From: Selaginella moellendorffii
Lineage: Eukaryota > Streptophyta > Lycopodiopsida > Selaginellales > Selaginellaceae
Length of the DNA: 54,130 nt
NCBI RefSeq assembly: GCF_000143415.4
Contig: NW_003314261.1
Span: 1,677,097-1,731,226, forward strand
Direction: 5' to 3'
The notes beneath the pieces were generated by a model that was not told the origin of the DNA, searched no databases, and was given only the letters and a program-made list of their open reading frames with translations. Position numbers and translations under genes: made by a program. Shown here piece after piece: positions 23,709-36,045 of this stretch; the first letter of the stretch is position 1, and every line of letters begins with the position of its first letter.

Positions 23709-24117
23709 TAAAGACAAACTAAAATATCAACATTGACAAATAAGAAAATCTCAAGGAGTTTCCAACTAACACAAGTTCAAGAATACAATTGGTAAGAAAG
23801 TTTAGACGATCTTGAAGAAGCTAAGTTATTTGAAGTATATCCTGAACTTAAGGCAATTCAAGAAATTGACCTCAACATGATACTTCCTGTAACCAAGTGT
23901 CAAGACAATGAAGATTCAAAACAACTGAATTTAAAGAAGACACATACAACAAAAACCACCATACAAAAAGCAAGACTAGCGATACAACTCGAACAAGTAC
24001 AAACTACAGAATATCACCTAGATATACAAGACAAACCAGCACTCACCACTGAAATCAAGAATTCAAACTTCGCGTAAATATCAATGAAGATATTGAAGAA
24101 TTAAATGTGGAGGTTCC

Positions 24118-25599
24118 CTCAAACCCGCAAAACGTCTTAATAGCTACACAGCTCTACAAACCTTTTAAACTTGATGCTACTGCACTCCTTACTAAATATA
24201 AGGATGTCTTTGCTTAGTCATATAAAGATACCACCTGATTTATGTACACATTGAATCAAATTACTTCCAGGAATTCGACCTATTAAACAAACTGCTTACC
24301 GGATGAATCCAACATTTGCTGAGAAAGTAAAAGTTGAAATCAACAAGCTCCTTAAAGTAAGATTTATATATCCAATACAAAATGCCCAATGGCTATCACT
24401 TTTAGTCATTGTACCAAAGAAAAATGGGAAATTATGCATCTGTGTGAATTATAAGAAGTTAAATAATGCCACTATGAAAGATGCCTTTCCCATCCCATTT
24501 TCAGATGAAATACTTAATGCCGTTGCCGGACATGAGATGTACTCATTTCTTGATGGTTTTTCCAGCTACAATCAAGTACATATAGCTGTTGAGGATCAAC
24601 ATAAAACAGCTTTTATAAGTCCATGAGGAGCATACGTATCGAATGCCATTTGGATTAACCAATGCCCCATTTACATTTCAACGGATCATTATCAATACTT
24701 TCCAAGATTATCTCACAGATTTCATGCGAGTCTTTATGGATGACTTTAGTGTCTTTGGACTTAAAGACAAACACCTTGAATACCTCGAGAAATGTTTTAT
24801 AAAATGCAAACAAAACCAAGTTGCTCTAAATCCTGAAAAATGTACTTTCTTTGTTAAATCAGGCATACTACTTGGCCACATTGTTTCCACTCAAGGAATT
24901 CAAATTGATAGAGCTAAAACCAACATCATTATGAAAATGCAACCACCTCATGATCTTAAAAGCTTGCGCAGTTTTTTGGGCAAGATGGGTTACCATAGAA
25001 GATTTATCAAGGACTATGCCAAAGTCGCTACACCATTAATTGAATTACTTAAGAAAGATAAATTCTATTACTGGACTCAAGAATGTCAACATGCATTCTT
25101 GGTACTCAAAGAAAAACTTACACATGCACCAATTCTGGTCCAACCAAATTGGACTCAAGAATTTCTTGTACAAGTTGATGCCTTTGACTATGCGTTAGGA
25201 GCAATTCTTTGCCAAAGAAAAGATGATCATTGTGATCACCTTATATATTATGCAAGTTGACAACTTTCTCCACCTGAAATAAATTATACAACTACAGAAA
25301 AAGAAGCCTTAGGCATGATATATGCCTTGACCAAATTCCGACATTATTTACTTTCCAACAAAGTCAAAATATTTGTTGATCATCAAGCATTGATTCATCT
25401 ACTCAACAAACCCATTCTAAGTGGCCGAATAACAAGATGGTTCTTGTTATTACAAGAATTCAATTTCGAAATAGTTCACAAACCTGGCAAATACCACGAA
25501 CAAGCTGATCATCTTAGCAGAATTACAACCGGAGAAAATATACAAGACCCCAATAATGACTTACTTGATTCACATCTTTTTAAGATTACCACCCACGAT
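24118..25599 (+). pseudogene. Reverse transcriptase and RNase H domains of pol
   Basis: The RT fingers begin about 24,240 and the frame opens at 24303 (VPKKNGKLCICVNYKKLN). A stop and frameshift near 24,624-24,642 precede the frame 24643-25260 with MPFGLTNAPFTFQ and the catalytic VFMDDFSVFG. After the thumb and connection regions, RNase H residues appear (VQVDAFDYALGAILCQ, TEKEALGMIYAL, VDHQAL, ADHLSR). One TGA at 25,258-25,260 separates two parts. The frame runs into the LARD-1 insertion at 25,599 and resumes in phase at 30,324. Confidence 0.9.
25595..25599. repeat. Target-site duplication ACGAT (left, LARD-1)
   Basis: ACGAT before LARD-1; ACAAT follows it at 30319-30323 (one transition). 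Removing LARD-1 and one copy joins the pol frame in phase. Confidence 0.75.
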
Positions 25600-26739
25600 T
25601 GTGGTTTTGACCATTTATCCTATGGTGATTTACCATAGGATAACACCACGAAGTGGAACCTAAACCATCTTTGTGCCACATGACAGATGCCATGTGTCCA
25701 TAGGAACCCGAGGTTTAGGGCCTTGGGCTGCTGAACGAAAAAACAGTGACAAACTCCCAAGCATGGAGCCAAGGAGTGACAGAACCGAACCATGGAGCAA
25801 CTTCTGAGCATAAAGCCCAAGGAGCGAAGGGACAGGAGCCCGGAACGACTTGGAACAATCCTAGAGTAACTAGCATCCCAATGCTAGGACCAGCATGCAA
25901 AATGGAGCCAAATGGAGTCTGGTGCTATTTCAGCATACTGGTGGCCTAACGCGAGGATATGGGTACTCCACCAGCTAGCATGGAATGGAACTTGGGCTTA
26001 GACCTAAGCTGGACGCAGAACAAAGACAGGCACACAAGCAGGAGCTAGACTATGCCTCAGGTTGGTCAGCTATGCCCAACCTACCCATTATTCCTACTAT
26101 ACATTTGGAATGGGTAGGAATGTATAGTATTGGGGGAATACCCCACAGCCCCCCCTCCCTTGAGGAACACACACTTTGGGCTTTCACCCCAAGCCTCCCT
26201 TAATATCAGGAGTTAGTCTCTGGGACAAGCTCGAAACTTACTAAATATGGAATGTCTCTAGATTGTGAATTTGGGCACGGGACGAACACCATTGTGTTCA
26301 AGACAATCTCAACATTCCGTAGATATGCCAAATGAGCAAATCTGGATACTTTCCATAAATAGCATTTGGGACCGAAATGAGACTAACACAAAAGGCATGA
26401 TAGTGAGGGTGTTTGGCAGACACGATAAGCTATCATGTAGCGATATTGAGGGACTAGTCTCAATACGCAAGAGTTCTTGTCAAGCCAGTGCAAGATAGAG
26501 CAAAAGAGAACTAAAAAGCTAGGCCAAGTATGCTTGGTTGAATAGACATTTAGGAATTCCATCCTTATGCTCATTCGTCCAAGTACAGATGCAAAGTCTA
26601 GTTTACTAACACTTGAACAAAAGGGGCTGATAAAAGGAACTAGCAATACCGACCTCCTACCATCGTGGCAGTAAGGTAAGAGTGTCCGTAAGGACTAGCC
26701 GACAGATAACTTTCGATACCTGAAGTCACATTTGCGACA
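25600..26739 (-). repeat. 3' LTR of LARD-1
   Basis: Plus-strand start TGTGGTTTTGACC lacks nine bases present in the partner LTR (TGTAGCGCACGTGG), and the end is TTTGCGACA. It carries the ATCCTATGGT/ACCATAGGAT hairpin (25,617-25,642) and a short internal duplication around the poly-C tract (26,100-26,150). Confidence 0.85.
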
Positions 26740-26750
26740 CTCTCCCCCCT
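26740..26750 (-). other. Polypurine tract of LARD-1
   Basis: On the minus strand AGGGGGGAGAG lies directly against the 3' LTR start TGTCGCAAATG. The same tract is found at 39635-39645 beside the chromovirus 3' LTR. In retroelements this primes second-strand synthesis. Confidence 0.8.
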
Positions 26751-29169
26751 AGGGAAGATCGACGTCCTCATCGATGCATACTCAAGTCTAGAATACCACC
26801 AAGGAAACAACTCCAGAAAAAGTTCACGGTACTCACACTATGTGAGAAATGCACCAACTTAAATAAGTTAGGGGTAACCTCTTTGTCTAATGCAGATGTG
26901 CTACCCACTCAGACACCTTCCGGCCGTCGCTGACAAGGAAATGACTAATGGAGTCAGCCACCCTTGCTGCTCTGGGAGTCACCCAGCATAACAAGCACAA
27001 GAAGAATCATCAATGATCGATATATTTCAACTAAAATCCTATAAGGATTCAAATATTCCAATATCGATCATTAACTCTCCCACTTGTAGAGTTAACATAG
27101 TCCATGACTAAATCACTTTTCAAGGAAAAGCTCAAAGCTCAACCCCTACTAAATAATCTTGTTTAGAACACAACTAATGCAAACTTGCCACTCAGTTCAT
27201 TTGAACGTCAACATAGTTGCTAACTAGCAAATGTACGAATGCCAATAACACAAAGCCATAGCCAAATCATAAACACTATCTTCATTAAGACTAATGAAAC
27301 TCAATATCAATCCTAAAAAGAGACATCTCATTTCACTTGAATCTTAACCTCAATAATGTCAACGACAAGGCATCACTTCAATGCCATCAACAACAAAATA
27401 AAGCTAGCAGAAAGCAAGAGTGAATCACCACTCAAAATTTTCTAGCAACCAAGCTAACCAAAGTCGGAGATACTTTACTCAGTATCCGAGACCAATCTCT
27501 CAACAATACTCAGTCACAAATAACACTTCCTCAAGGAGTGAATCACCACATCCAAGACTTCATGAAATCCAACACCACGAACTAAATGCAACCAAATGAT
27601 ATCGACAGAGGTAGAGTCAACATACCAACATGGACAAACTATGTAAGTCTAATGACACGATCCTCCACAACACCATCCGGTAAAGCAAACCCATCACTGC
27701 TAAATCATCATCGTGTGAAGCAAATATCAAAATCCTTTAACAAAGTCTACAAGTAATCATTAGTTGCCAAACAACTAACAACCACTTGTCAACTTGCCTT
27801 CACAAAACCCAAACACTAAACTTGTGTCATCGAGTTATATACTTGGCCAACATGAACATAATACCCCAGGCATGAGATAAAGGTTCGTGGACAAGCACAA
27901 ACTAAATGACCACTCGAATCCAACTCAACCGTAATAAGCTCACCAACACGTTTAGTCAATAGCTCCGAGCATGCCTTGAAGAGGCTAGGTACACATGATC
28001 AACACTAAGTCAAAACTCAAGTGAAGACCATGAGATGCACTCATATCGGTACACAACCTCCTTATAGACAAAGCTATAGTACAGGTACCAATATCTTAAA
28101 CTCAAACAACTAAGTTGAACATCACCATCCTTAGCCAAGCCGCAGGGCCACCAAGACCAAGTCAAGATCAGTGAGAGCTCACTACTCTCATAGAGTCTAA
28201 CAAAATGTAAAGTGCAACCTGCCACTAAACATAACGCTACAAAAGAAAGGCACAAGGGTCACCTTTCTAGAAAAGTGCAACGGCCACTTTTCTACACTAA
28301 CTCCACACTCTATCCAACTCAATTACCTTAGCCCCAAAAGTTAGCATCCCTTTTGGGCTGCATCATACAAACTACCTACTAATATTTGTTAGATATTTGC
28401 AGCTGTTATGCTTTGCTGATGTAAAACTCTCCAAGAAGAATAGTCTTTGCATATTGATGAAGTTTTTAGTGGCCACAAGTTTCTCCCTCATCTCTTCATA
28501 TCCAAAATAAGCCTTCTTCATTCGTTTTGCTACCTAAAATATCCATCCCTAACTCTAACCCTTTCACTAGTTTGTACTGGCTTACGAAAACGGAATGGTT
28601 TTCGAACAAAGTGATTAACAGATCAGCCATTGGATAACTCTAAAAAAATTTGTAGAAAATTTCCATCCTAGAGAAAAAATGACTCTCAGTCCAGGAATAC
28701 AAACTTTCAAGACTCAACCAACTTCCTCCTACTAACAACTTCACATAAGTTCACCTCAACACAAATTCTCATAACCCATAATATGCTTAAGCCTTGAACA
28801 TCTTTTGCCCATACCTCCGACATCCAAGTTTGACATCCACAAAAATGCAAAGTGAACATCCAAGGCTTGATCACAAAGACCACATCTTTAGATATCCACA
28901 TTGCATTAACACTCTTTTTAACCACCTTCAAGATCCAATGTGAAGCTAAAACACTAACAAGAAAAATGACATGGAAAATCAAGCTCCAAGGAAATTTCCT
29001 CATCACTTAAAATAACAATGCCCCTTCCACTAACACAAGTGCTAGTAATGTCAATGCCTCAACCTTACACCTTCTCTATCCAACAATTTACTCTAAGTGT
29101 CAACGGATCAACTAATGAGCTATAGAAAATGAATGCTCTAACCCTTTCCAACACCTTATGGGCAAACCC
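26751..29169 (-). other. Non-coding interior of LARD-1
   Basis: The first ~240 bases next to the polypurine tract match the corresponding segment of chromovirus copy 2 (39,646-39,880). The remainder matches LARD-2. Frames of up to 99 codons (29006-28707) are not conserved as frames in LARD-2, so I do not call a gene. Confidence 0.65.
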
Positions 29170-30318
29170 TGTAGCGCACGTGGTTTTGACCCTTTATCCT
29201 ATGGTAATTTACCATAGGATAACACCACGAAGCGGAACCTAAACCCTCTTTGTGCCACGTGACAGATGCCACGTGTCACATGCCACGTGTCCATGCCACA
29301 CGTCCACAGGAACCCGAGGTTCAAGGCCTTGGACTGCTAAATGAAAGAATAGTGCTAAACTCCCAAGCATGGAGCCAAGGAGTGACGGAACCGAACCATG
29401 GAACAACTCCCGAGCATAAAGCCCAAGGAGCAAAGGGATAAGAGCCCGGAGCGACTTGGAACAGTCCTAGAGTAACTAGCATCCCAATGTCAGGACCAGC
29501 ATGCAAAATGGAGCCAAACGGAGTCTGGCGTTATTTCGGCATACCGGTGGCCTAACACGAGGATATAGGTACTCCATCAGCTAGCATGGAATGGAACTTG
29601 GGCTTAGACCTAAGCTAGACGCAGAACAAGGACAAGCGCGCAAGTGGGAGCTAAACTATGCCTCAGGTTGGTCGGCCATGCCCGACCTACCCACTATCCC
29701 TACTATGCATTTGGAACCCCCCATAGCCCCCCCCCCCCTTGAGGAACACACGCTTTGGGCTTTCACCCCAAGCCTCCCTTAGTATCAGGAGTGAGTCTCT
29801 GGGACAAGCTCGAAACTTACTAAATATGGAATGTCCCTAGATTGCGAATTTGGACAGGGGACGAACACCATTGTGTTCAGAATGATCTCTACATTCCGTA
29901 TATATGCCAAATGAGCAAATCTGAACACTTTCCATAAATAGCATTTGGGACCGAAATGAGACTAACACAAAGGGCATGATAGCAAGGGTGTTTGGCAGAC
30001 ACAGTAAGCTATCATGTAGCGATATTAAGGGACTAGTCTCAATATGCGAGGGTTCTTGTCAAGCCAGTGCAAGATAGAGCAAAAGAGAACTAAAAAGCTA
30101 GGCCAAGTATGCTTGGTTGAATAGACATTTAAGAATTCCGTCCTTATGCTCATTCGGCCAAGTACAGATGCAAAGTCTAGTTTACTAACACTTGAACAAG
30201 AGGGGCTGATAAAGGGAACCAGCAATACCGACCTCCTACCATCGTGGCAGTAAGGTAAGAGTGTCTGTAAGGATTGGCCGACAGGTAACTTTCGATACCT
30301 GAAGTCACATTTGCGACA
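29170..30318 (-). repeat. 5' LTR of LARD-1
   Basis: Plus-strand start TGTAGCGCACGTGG, end TTTGCGACA. It includes three CCACGTG G-box-like steps (29,258-29,290), the hairpin at 29,197-29,222 and a poly-C run (about 29,728-29,738). G-boxes could act as promoter elements on either strand. Confidence 0.87.
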
Positions 30319-30323
30319 ACAAT

Positions 30324-31600
30324 ACAGTACAAGAAATCTTTCATAATTTAACTACTACAAAACTTCCCACATCATGTACCACGCAAGATCAGAAGAAACA
30401 ATTTGTCTTGAGGACACGACGATACTCAGTCGTCAGAGGAAGACTCTATAGAATTGGACGTGATAATATATTAAGAAGATATGTACATTCACAAGAAGAG
30501 ATACACGAGTTACTAAAAGAGGCTCATGCTGGTTGCTTTAGAGGGCATTTTGCAGAAGAAATTACAGCAAGGAAAATATTGCAAATAGACCTATGGTGGC
30601 CTACATTATGGAAAAACACTTCACAGTTTTGTCAAACTTGTGATAATTGTCAGTGTACACAATTTCCACCCAAGAAATAAACACAAGAATTGAATCCGAC
30701 TATAGCAATGGAACCTTTCCAAAGATGGGGCCTAGATTTTGTAGAACCCATACAAAAGAGCAGAAATGGAAATCAATATATTTTTGTGGCAACAGATTAT
30801 ATGACAAAATGGGCAGAAGCTCAACCACTCAAGAAAGCGACAGCAAAGAATACAACAAAGTTTCTTTATGAAACAATTATCACAAGATATGGATTACCTC
30901 AAGAAATAGTAACAGATAGAGGACATATTTCTTCAATGAAACAATCAAGATTTTACTAAATGAATTCTTCATCAAATATAAGAAATCTACACTATATTAT
31001 CCACAAGGCAATGGCCAAGCCGAATCCACAAACAAAACACTCAAGAATATACTGAACAAAATAGTGCAAACCAATCTTAAAGATTGGGATAATAGAGTTT
31101 ATGATGCTCTTTGGGCTATAGAACAGCATATAAAGTTTCAGCAAATTCAACTCCATTCAAATTAGCTTATGGATTTGAAGCTTTGACACCATTAGAATAT
31201 ACTATACCATCCTTGAGAATGGCAATTCAGTTGCAAATTAATCAAGAAGAATCGATCTAGAAAAAATTGGCTATGCTAGAAAAGTTAGATGAAGAAAGAT
31301 TATATGCTTTATGGACAATTGAAGCCATACAAGCAAGGAGAAAAGCTTATCATGATAGAAAATAGACTAAAAAGAAAATTGATAGATTTGAAGTTGGAAA
31401 TTTTGTTCTATGGTATAGAGGAAATGTTGATAAAATCGGAGCCAAATTGGTACATCAATGGGAAAGACCATTCAAGATCACAAATATGCAAACACCTGGC
31501 ACAACTCAATTAGTGACACTCGATGATGAAGAAATTCAAATAGTTAATCTCAACAAATTGAGAAAATATCAAGAACCAAGTATAGCGTATATGCAAGCCA
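30324..31600 (+). pseudogene. Integrase region of pol (after LARD-1)
   Basis: Open from 30,324 through 30,680 with the zinc-binding domain: HAGCFRGHF, then CQTCDNC. The core has WGLDFVEPI (first Asp), VTDRG (second Asp, about 30,911) and, after a frameshift near 30,935, GNGQAEST (Glu, about 31,010), so the D,D,E residues are all present in broken frames. The C-terminal part continues to about 31,600. Integrase would join element DNA to the host chromosome. No chromodomain is seen. Confidence 0.88.
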
Positions 31601-32102
31601 AGCACACCATGCTGGAATTGACTACCAATGAAACCAAAACAACTCACGTTGTCCACAAAACAAGTCCACAACAATTACAAACAACTCTACTCAAGCAAAG
31701 ACTTAGTAAAAATGCAAGAACATCATATGAACGAAACAATAAAATAGAGTTAACCCTAACCCTGACGGCGAGGAAGCGTGTGCTGGAACAGCACAAGGGT
31801 AAGCTTGAGTGGCAAGCAAATCTTGAGGTCACAAGTGCACTAGAGAGTGGTCGTCAGCTAGGCACCCTCACCCATCCCAAACGAGTGCATCAGATTCTAA
31901 AAAACACACCAATCGAGAGAAACAAGAAGAAAGCAAGTAAAAAAGAGAGTGCCCACAAAAGAAGCAAGAAGAGTGTGTTCATGAGTATAGAAAGAGCACT
32001 CATATCTTTTCTTCTATTTGCATCACAGGTACAAGAGCACTCTCAACAGCGCCAAAGAGTCGACACAATGTGAACCAAGCAAACTCCCAAGACAGATACT
32101 AT

Positions 32103-33915
32103 CATCCTCTCACAAAATCTCGAGTGGCAATTTAATGCCGATGTCAAGTGTTGGACTCACACTCATGGCCTCTTCAACTTTGCAGAATGAATAGCGGGAT
32201 ATCTCATAAATCAAGTGAGCAACAAGAAGGCTCACTTGATGGATCTCGCCACAGGCCAGGTTGAACTTGAAGATTCGGAGGTGGCAGCAGCTCTATGTCT
32301 CCCAGATGAAGGCAAGCCAGTCTCTGCTCCACACACACGGGCTTTAAGTCATGACATCATGAAAGATCCCGAGAGCTACAATTCGGCACTTCGTTTGCAA
32401 TTCTCCAATGTCAAGGATGAGCTTTACAAAATCTTCAAGTTCCTTGTTCTCAACTTGAAATTTCGGAAGACTGCCACGACAGTGAGTAGATCAGTGACCT
32501 TCATCTACGAGGATCTTCAAGCTGGGAAGAAAGTGGATTTAGCAAGATATGTGATCCCAAAGTTTCGTAGGGAACTCAAGAATGTGACAGCAGATCCCAA
32601 CACAAGGAGATGTGTGAAGACACTGATACTACCATATGTCTGAGCTATCATCATGCACAGAAGTCAAGCCATGGTGATCTACAGTCCACCACCACTGCCT
32701 CTGCAGCACGCAGCCACAAAAAGTTCAAAGCGCCAAGCTGAAGAACACTTGATGAACACTAAGAAGAAAAAGGTCCAGCAAAAGACAGCAACAACTCCAC
32801 GAAGAAAGACACGGGGACAAGGCTGAAGAAAGTTGCGCCTCCATAGATTGATAGTGACGACAGTGATGTGCAAACAATCTAGCACGAAGTGCCGAAACGA
32901 CAACAACCAACGAGAACCTCTAGCTCCAAAACAAAATGGCAGTAGAGTTTGGCACCTACACAGCCATCAACAAAGAGCTTGCAGCCTCCTAGCACACCGC
33001 AACCAGATTTGCCACCATCACCACCGCAGGAACCAGCACCATCTCTGTCTCTAGGTACAACAATTCTAGTGGACGATCACATTTCGCTGATGCAGGATAT
33101 TCTTGAAAATCCTGAGACAGTTACAAATCCACCATCCATTGAGCAGGATCACAACACTTTTTATGAACCACCCACACAGCAGGAGCAGACCACCAAGCAA
33201 CACCAGCCTCAGTAGCAGCTTCTACCATTGCAGCCCGTCAAACAACACCAACATTCGCTGCCACAGCCTACTGAGCAGCTGTCTCCACCACACCAGCGTG
33301 CTGAGGAGCAGCCATCTTTGCTGCAGCAGCCAACTGAGCTACAGCAGCCAGCTGAACCGCACCAGACATTTGCTCCAGCCACCACTGCCAACAACATGCA
33401 GCTGCCTCATTCAACAATGCAATGCCAATTTCATCACAAGCGCATGAATAACAAGCGCCAGCACTACAATCTAGAGTGGCAGGAGCATCATCATCAGGAG
33501 CAGTAGCAACTGAAAGTGATCCGTCCCATGCCTACAAACTTCTTGGAGTAGTACCATAACTCCAACATAGCGGTGTACACGCGAGATGGCATGGAGAGCT
33601 TCTTTCGCAATGTTTTTGCACACAAGGAGAAAATGGTGAGCATGGCTCAAGAACTTGATCAAGTAAAAGGAATCCTTCGCACTATACAGGCTCATGGACT
33701 CTTGACACCAAACACCTACCGAGAATCTTTCGAGTTCGTACAGTAGTACCAACTCGAGAATGCTCGCCTCACCAAAGAGAACATGGAGCTCAAGGGCCGA
33801 CTACAAGTGCTCGAGACTGCCATAAAGAACTACACTCGCAACGAGCTTGAGGATTACGAGGAAGAACCAAAGGCTAACACCACAACTGCTACTACCACCA
33901 CAATGGAAGCTTGAG
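32103..33915 (+). pseudogene. Extra 3' ORF between integrase and 3' LTR
   Basis: A protein-like frame in two parts. 32215-32643 is globular (LRLQFSNVKDELYKIFKFL, DLARYVIPKFRRELKN). A frameshift between 32,643 and 32,949 leads to a Pro/Gln/His-rich stretch to about 33,510. A C-terminal segment, 33,543-33,915, has coiled-coil character (MVSMAQELDQVKGIL, ENARLTKENMELKGRLQVLE). Several TAG stops sit where CAG would fit. The position resembles the extra ORF of Athila-type elements, but I see no signal peptide or membrane segment. Function unknown. Confidence 0.6.
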
Positions 33916-33937
33916 CTGCAGGAGTTGCTCAACTCTA

Positions 33938-33949
33938 GCCATCGGAGAG
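33938..33949 (+). other. Short polypurine tract before the 3' LTR
   Basis: ATCGGAGAG lies directly before the 3' LTR. It is short, and the LTR itself starts with purines (TAGAAAGG). Confidence 0.45.
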
Positions 33950-34356
33950 TAGAAAGGTACATGCATTTTTGCATCGTGATTTTCACACAAAGGCATTTCT
34001 TGAGTTAGGAATTGAGATTAGGATTTCTCCCAGTCTAAATTCCTGACTTGGATGACTGGGCATGTAGTGGTTATATAGGCTAGTGATAGCATGCCAGACT
34101 GATCCCCCTTTCTGTCTTTTTATATCTTTGGCCATAATAACATACACTCCACTTGCTCAACATTTACTCTTCTCTTCCATGTCTATCTTACTCACTGCCT
34201 TCTAGGGATCAAGGCTGTGAGATGTGCATCAATCTCAACATCAACATCTTTGCAATAGCACATGGCTAAGTATGTTTTTTCCTTTTTATGTTTGGATTTA
34301 GTTTAGATTAGAGAGGATTCACAAGATCATTGTAGAGGTGATTTTGTAGTTCTCCA
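33950..34356 (+). repeat. 3' LTR of the Tat/Athila-like element
   Basis: Starts TAGAAAGGTACATGC and ends TAGTTCTCCA. It aligns with 18514-18919 with scattered transitions and is followed by TSD AAGCA. Confidence 0.9.
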
Positions 34357-34361
34357 AAGCA

Positions 34362-36045
34362 CAAACTAGATGACCACTCAAATCCAACTCAATCGAAATA
34401 AACTCATTAATGCATTTAGTTAATACCTCTGAGCATGTGTGATCAACACTCAGTCGAAACTAAAATGAAGACCATAAGATGGATTCATATTGGTACACAA
34501 CCCCTTCATAGACAAAACTATAATAGGGGTATTAACACCTCAACCTTAAACAACTAAATTAGATATCACTATCCTTAGCTAAGGTGCAAGGCTACCAAGA
34601 CCAACTCATGATTAATGAGAGCTCAATACTCTCATAAAGTCTAATAAAATGCAAAGTGCAACCTACCATTTAACATAACACTATAAAAGAAAGGTACAAG
34701 AGTCACTTTTCTAGAAAAGTGCAACAACCACTTTTATACACTAACTCCAAACTCTATCCAACTCAATTGCCTTATCCCCAAAAGTTAGTATCCCTTTCAG
34801 ATTGCATCATACAAACTATATACTAAGGTCTAAGCTAATTGAAGTCAATTCCAACCCCTTCACTAGTTTATACTAACTGATGAAAATGGAATGGTTTTTG
34901 AGTAAAATGATGAATAGATTAACCATTGAAAAAGTCTAAGAAAATTTATAAAAATTTCCCATCCTAGAGAAAGAATGACCCTCGGTCTAGAATTACAAAC
35001 TTTCAAGATTCAACCAAATTCCTCCTACCTACAATTTCATATAGGTTCACATTAACACAAATTTTCATGACCTAATAATATGTATATCATGGCTATATTT
35101 TTTACATCCAACACCAACATTTGCAAAATGCAAATAAATACCTAAGACTCAATCACGAAGACCATATCTTTAGATATTCACATTGCACTAACACTCTTCT
35201 TCAATCACCTTCAAAATCCAGTATAAAGCTAAAACACTAATAACAAAAATGATATGGAAAATCAAGCTTTAAGGAAAATTCCTCATCACTTGAAATAACA
35301 ATGCCATTTCCACTAAAATAAGTGCTAGCAGTATTAATGCCTCAACTACACACCTTCTCCATCCAACAATCTACTCCAAGTGCTAATAAATAAATCAACA
35401 AACTATAACAAATGAATGTTATAACCCTTTTCCAACACTTTAATAAGAAAACTAAGGTATCAACTCAAACTTAGCATAATGGACCATCATTGAGAATCTA
35501 ATCAAGATTATTACAATGCTATTACATGTAAGTAGAACTAGCTTCAGTATTAACCACTTTGGGGTTGATTATCTTTCAACCAAGCAACTTCATAAACACA
35601 TTGTTCACTATCACATGGATATGATATAAAAATCATAATGACCTAATCATCAATTAAGTAACACCATGAATAAACCCACATTACTATTTCAAAAGTTTAC
35701 GTGAGTATTAAATGTCTACTCTATTCAACAAAATGCAACATAAATGCTACACAAAACTGATAAAGATTTATAATATCGAATACCACCAACTTTATTCATA
35801 ACATAGACAAGCTCATGCCACTCTCTTTCTGATCAAACTTAAAACCAATCAACCACCAAACTACTAGCTATATAGCTGTGGTGAGAAAAATCCACTCCAA
35901 CTGCTCAGAATGATATAAGACCACCATGAATCCTTGCTTGTACTCAAAATAAATGAGCACTGGCAGACAATCGCTCCAAAGTCTTGAAATCTTCATTAAA
36001 TCAGACATCCCTAGAAAATAATTGAGCATTATAACCCAAGTTACA
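34362..36045 (-). other. Internal non-coding region of LARD-2, second half
   Basis: Continues the LARD-2 interior after the gypsy insertion. 34,357-35,450 aligns with LARD-1 27,894-29,160. The last ~590 bp are missing from LARD-1. No gene. Confidence 0.65.

Larger units (their letters stand above)
25600..30318 (-). mobile_element. LARD-1: non-coding LTR element inserted in pol
   Basis: LTRs 25600-26739 and 29170-30318 flank a 2,430-bp non-coding interior. On the minus strand the order is 5' LTR (30318-29170), interior, polypurine tract (26750-26740), 3' LTR. The LTRs, the polypurine tract and the adjacent GTCGATCTTCCC segment are shared with chromovirus copy 2, so the proteins for its movement probably came from that family. 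The LTRs differ at several percent of sites, mostly transitions, plus an indel. Confidence 0.85.
18514..34356 (+). mobile_element. Tat/Athila-like Ty3/gypsy retrotransposon, full length with nested LARD-1
   Basis: Direct LTRs of about 406 bp (18514-18919, 33950-34356) and exact TSD AAGCA. Order: primer site, Cys-rich 5' ORF, second 5' ORF, gag with two zinc knuckles, protease, RT, RNase H, integrase, extra 3' ORF. LARD-1 (25600-30318) sits between RNase H and integrase. Domain order PR-RT-RH-INT is Ty3/gypsy. The VFMDDFSVFG RT motif, the DGG protease motif and ORFs outside gag-pol suggest the Tat/Athila branch, and no chromodomain is seen. Several stops, many explicable as C-to-T changes, make it inactive. 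Confidence 0.88.

Noticed and set aside
28707-29006. 99-codon minus frame in LARD-1 interior
   Set aside because: The homologous segment of LARD-2 has no such frame, so it is unlikely to be selected as a protein.
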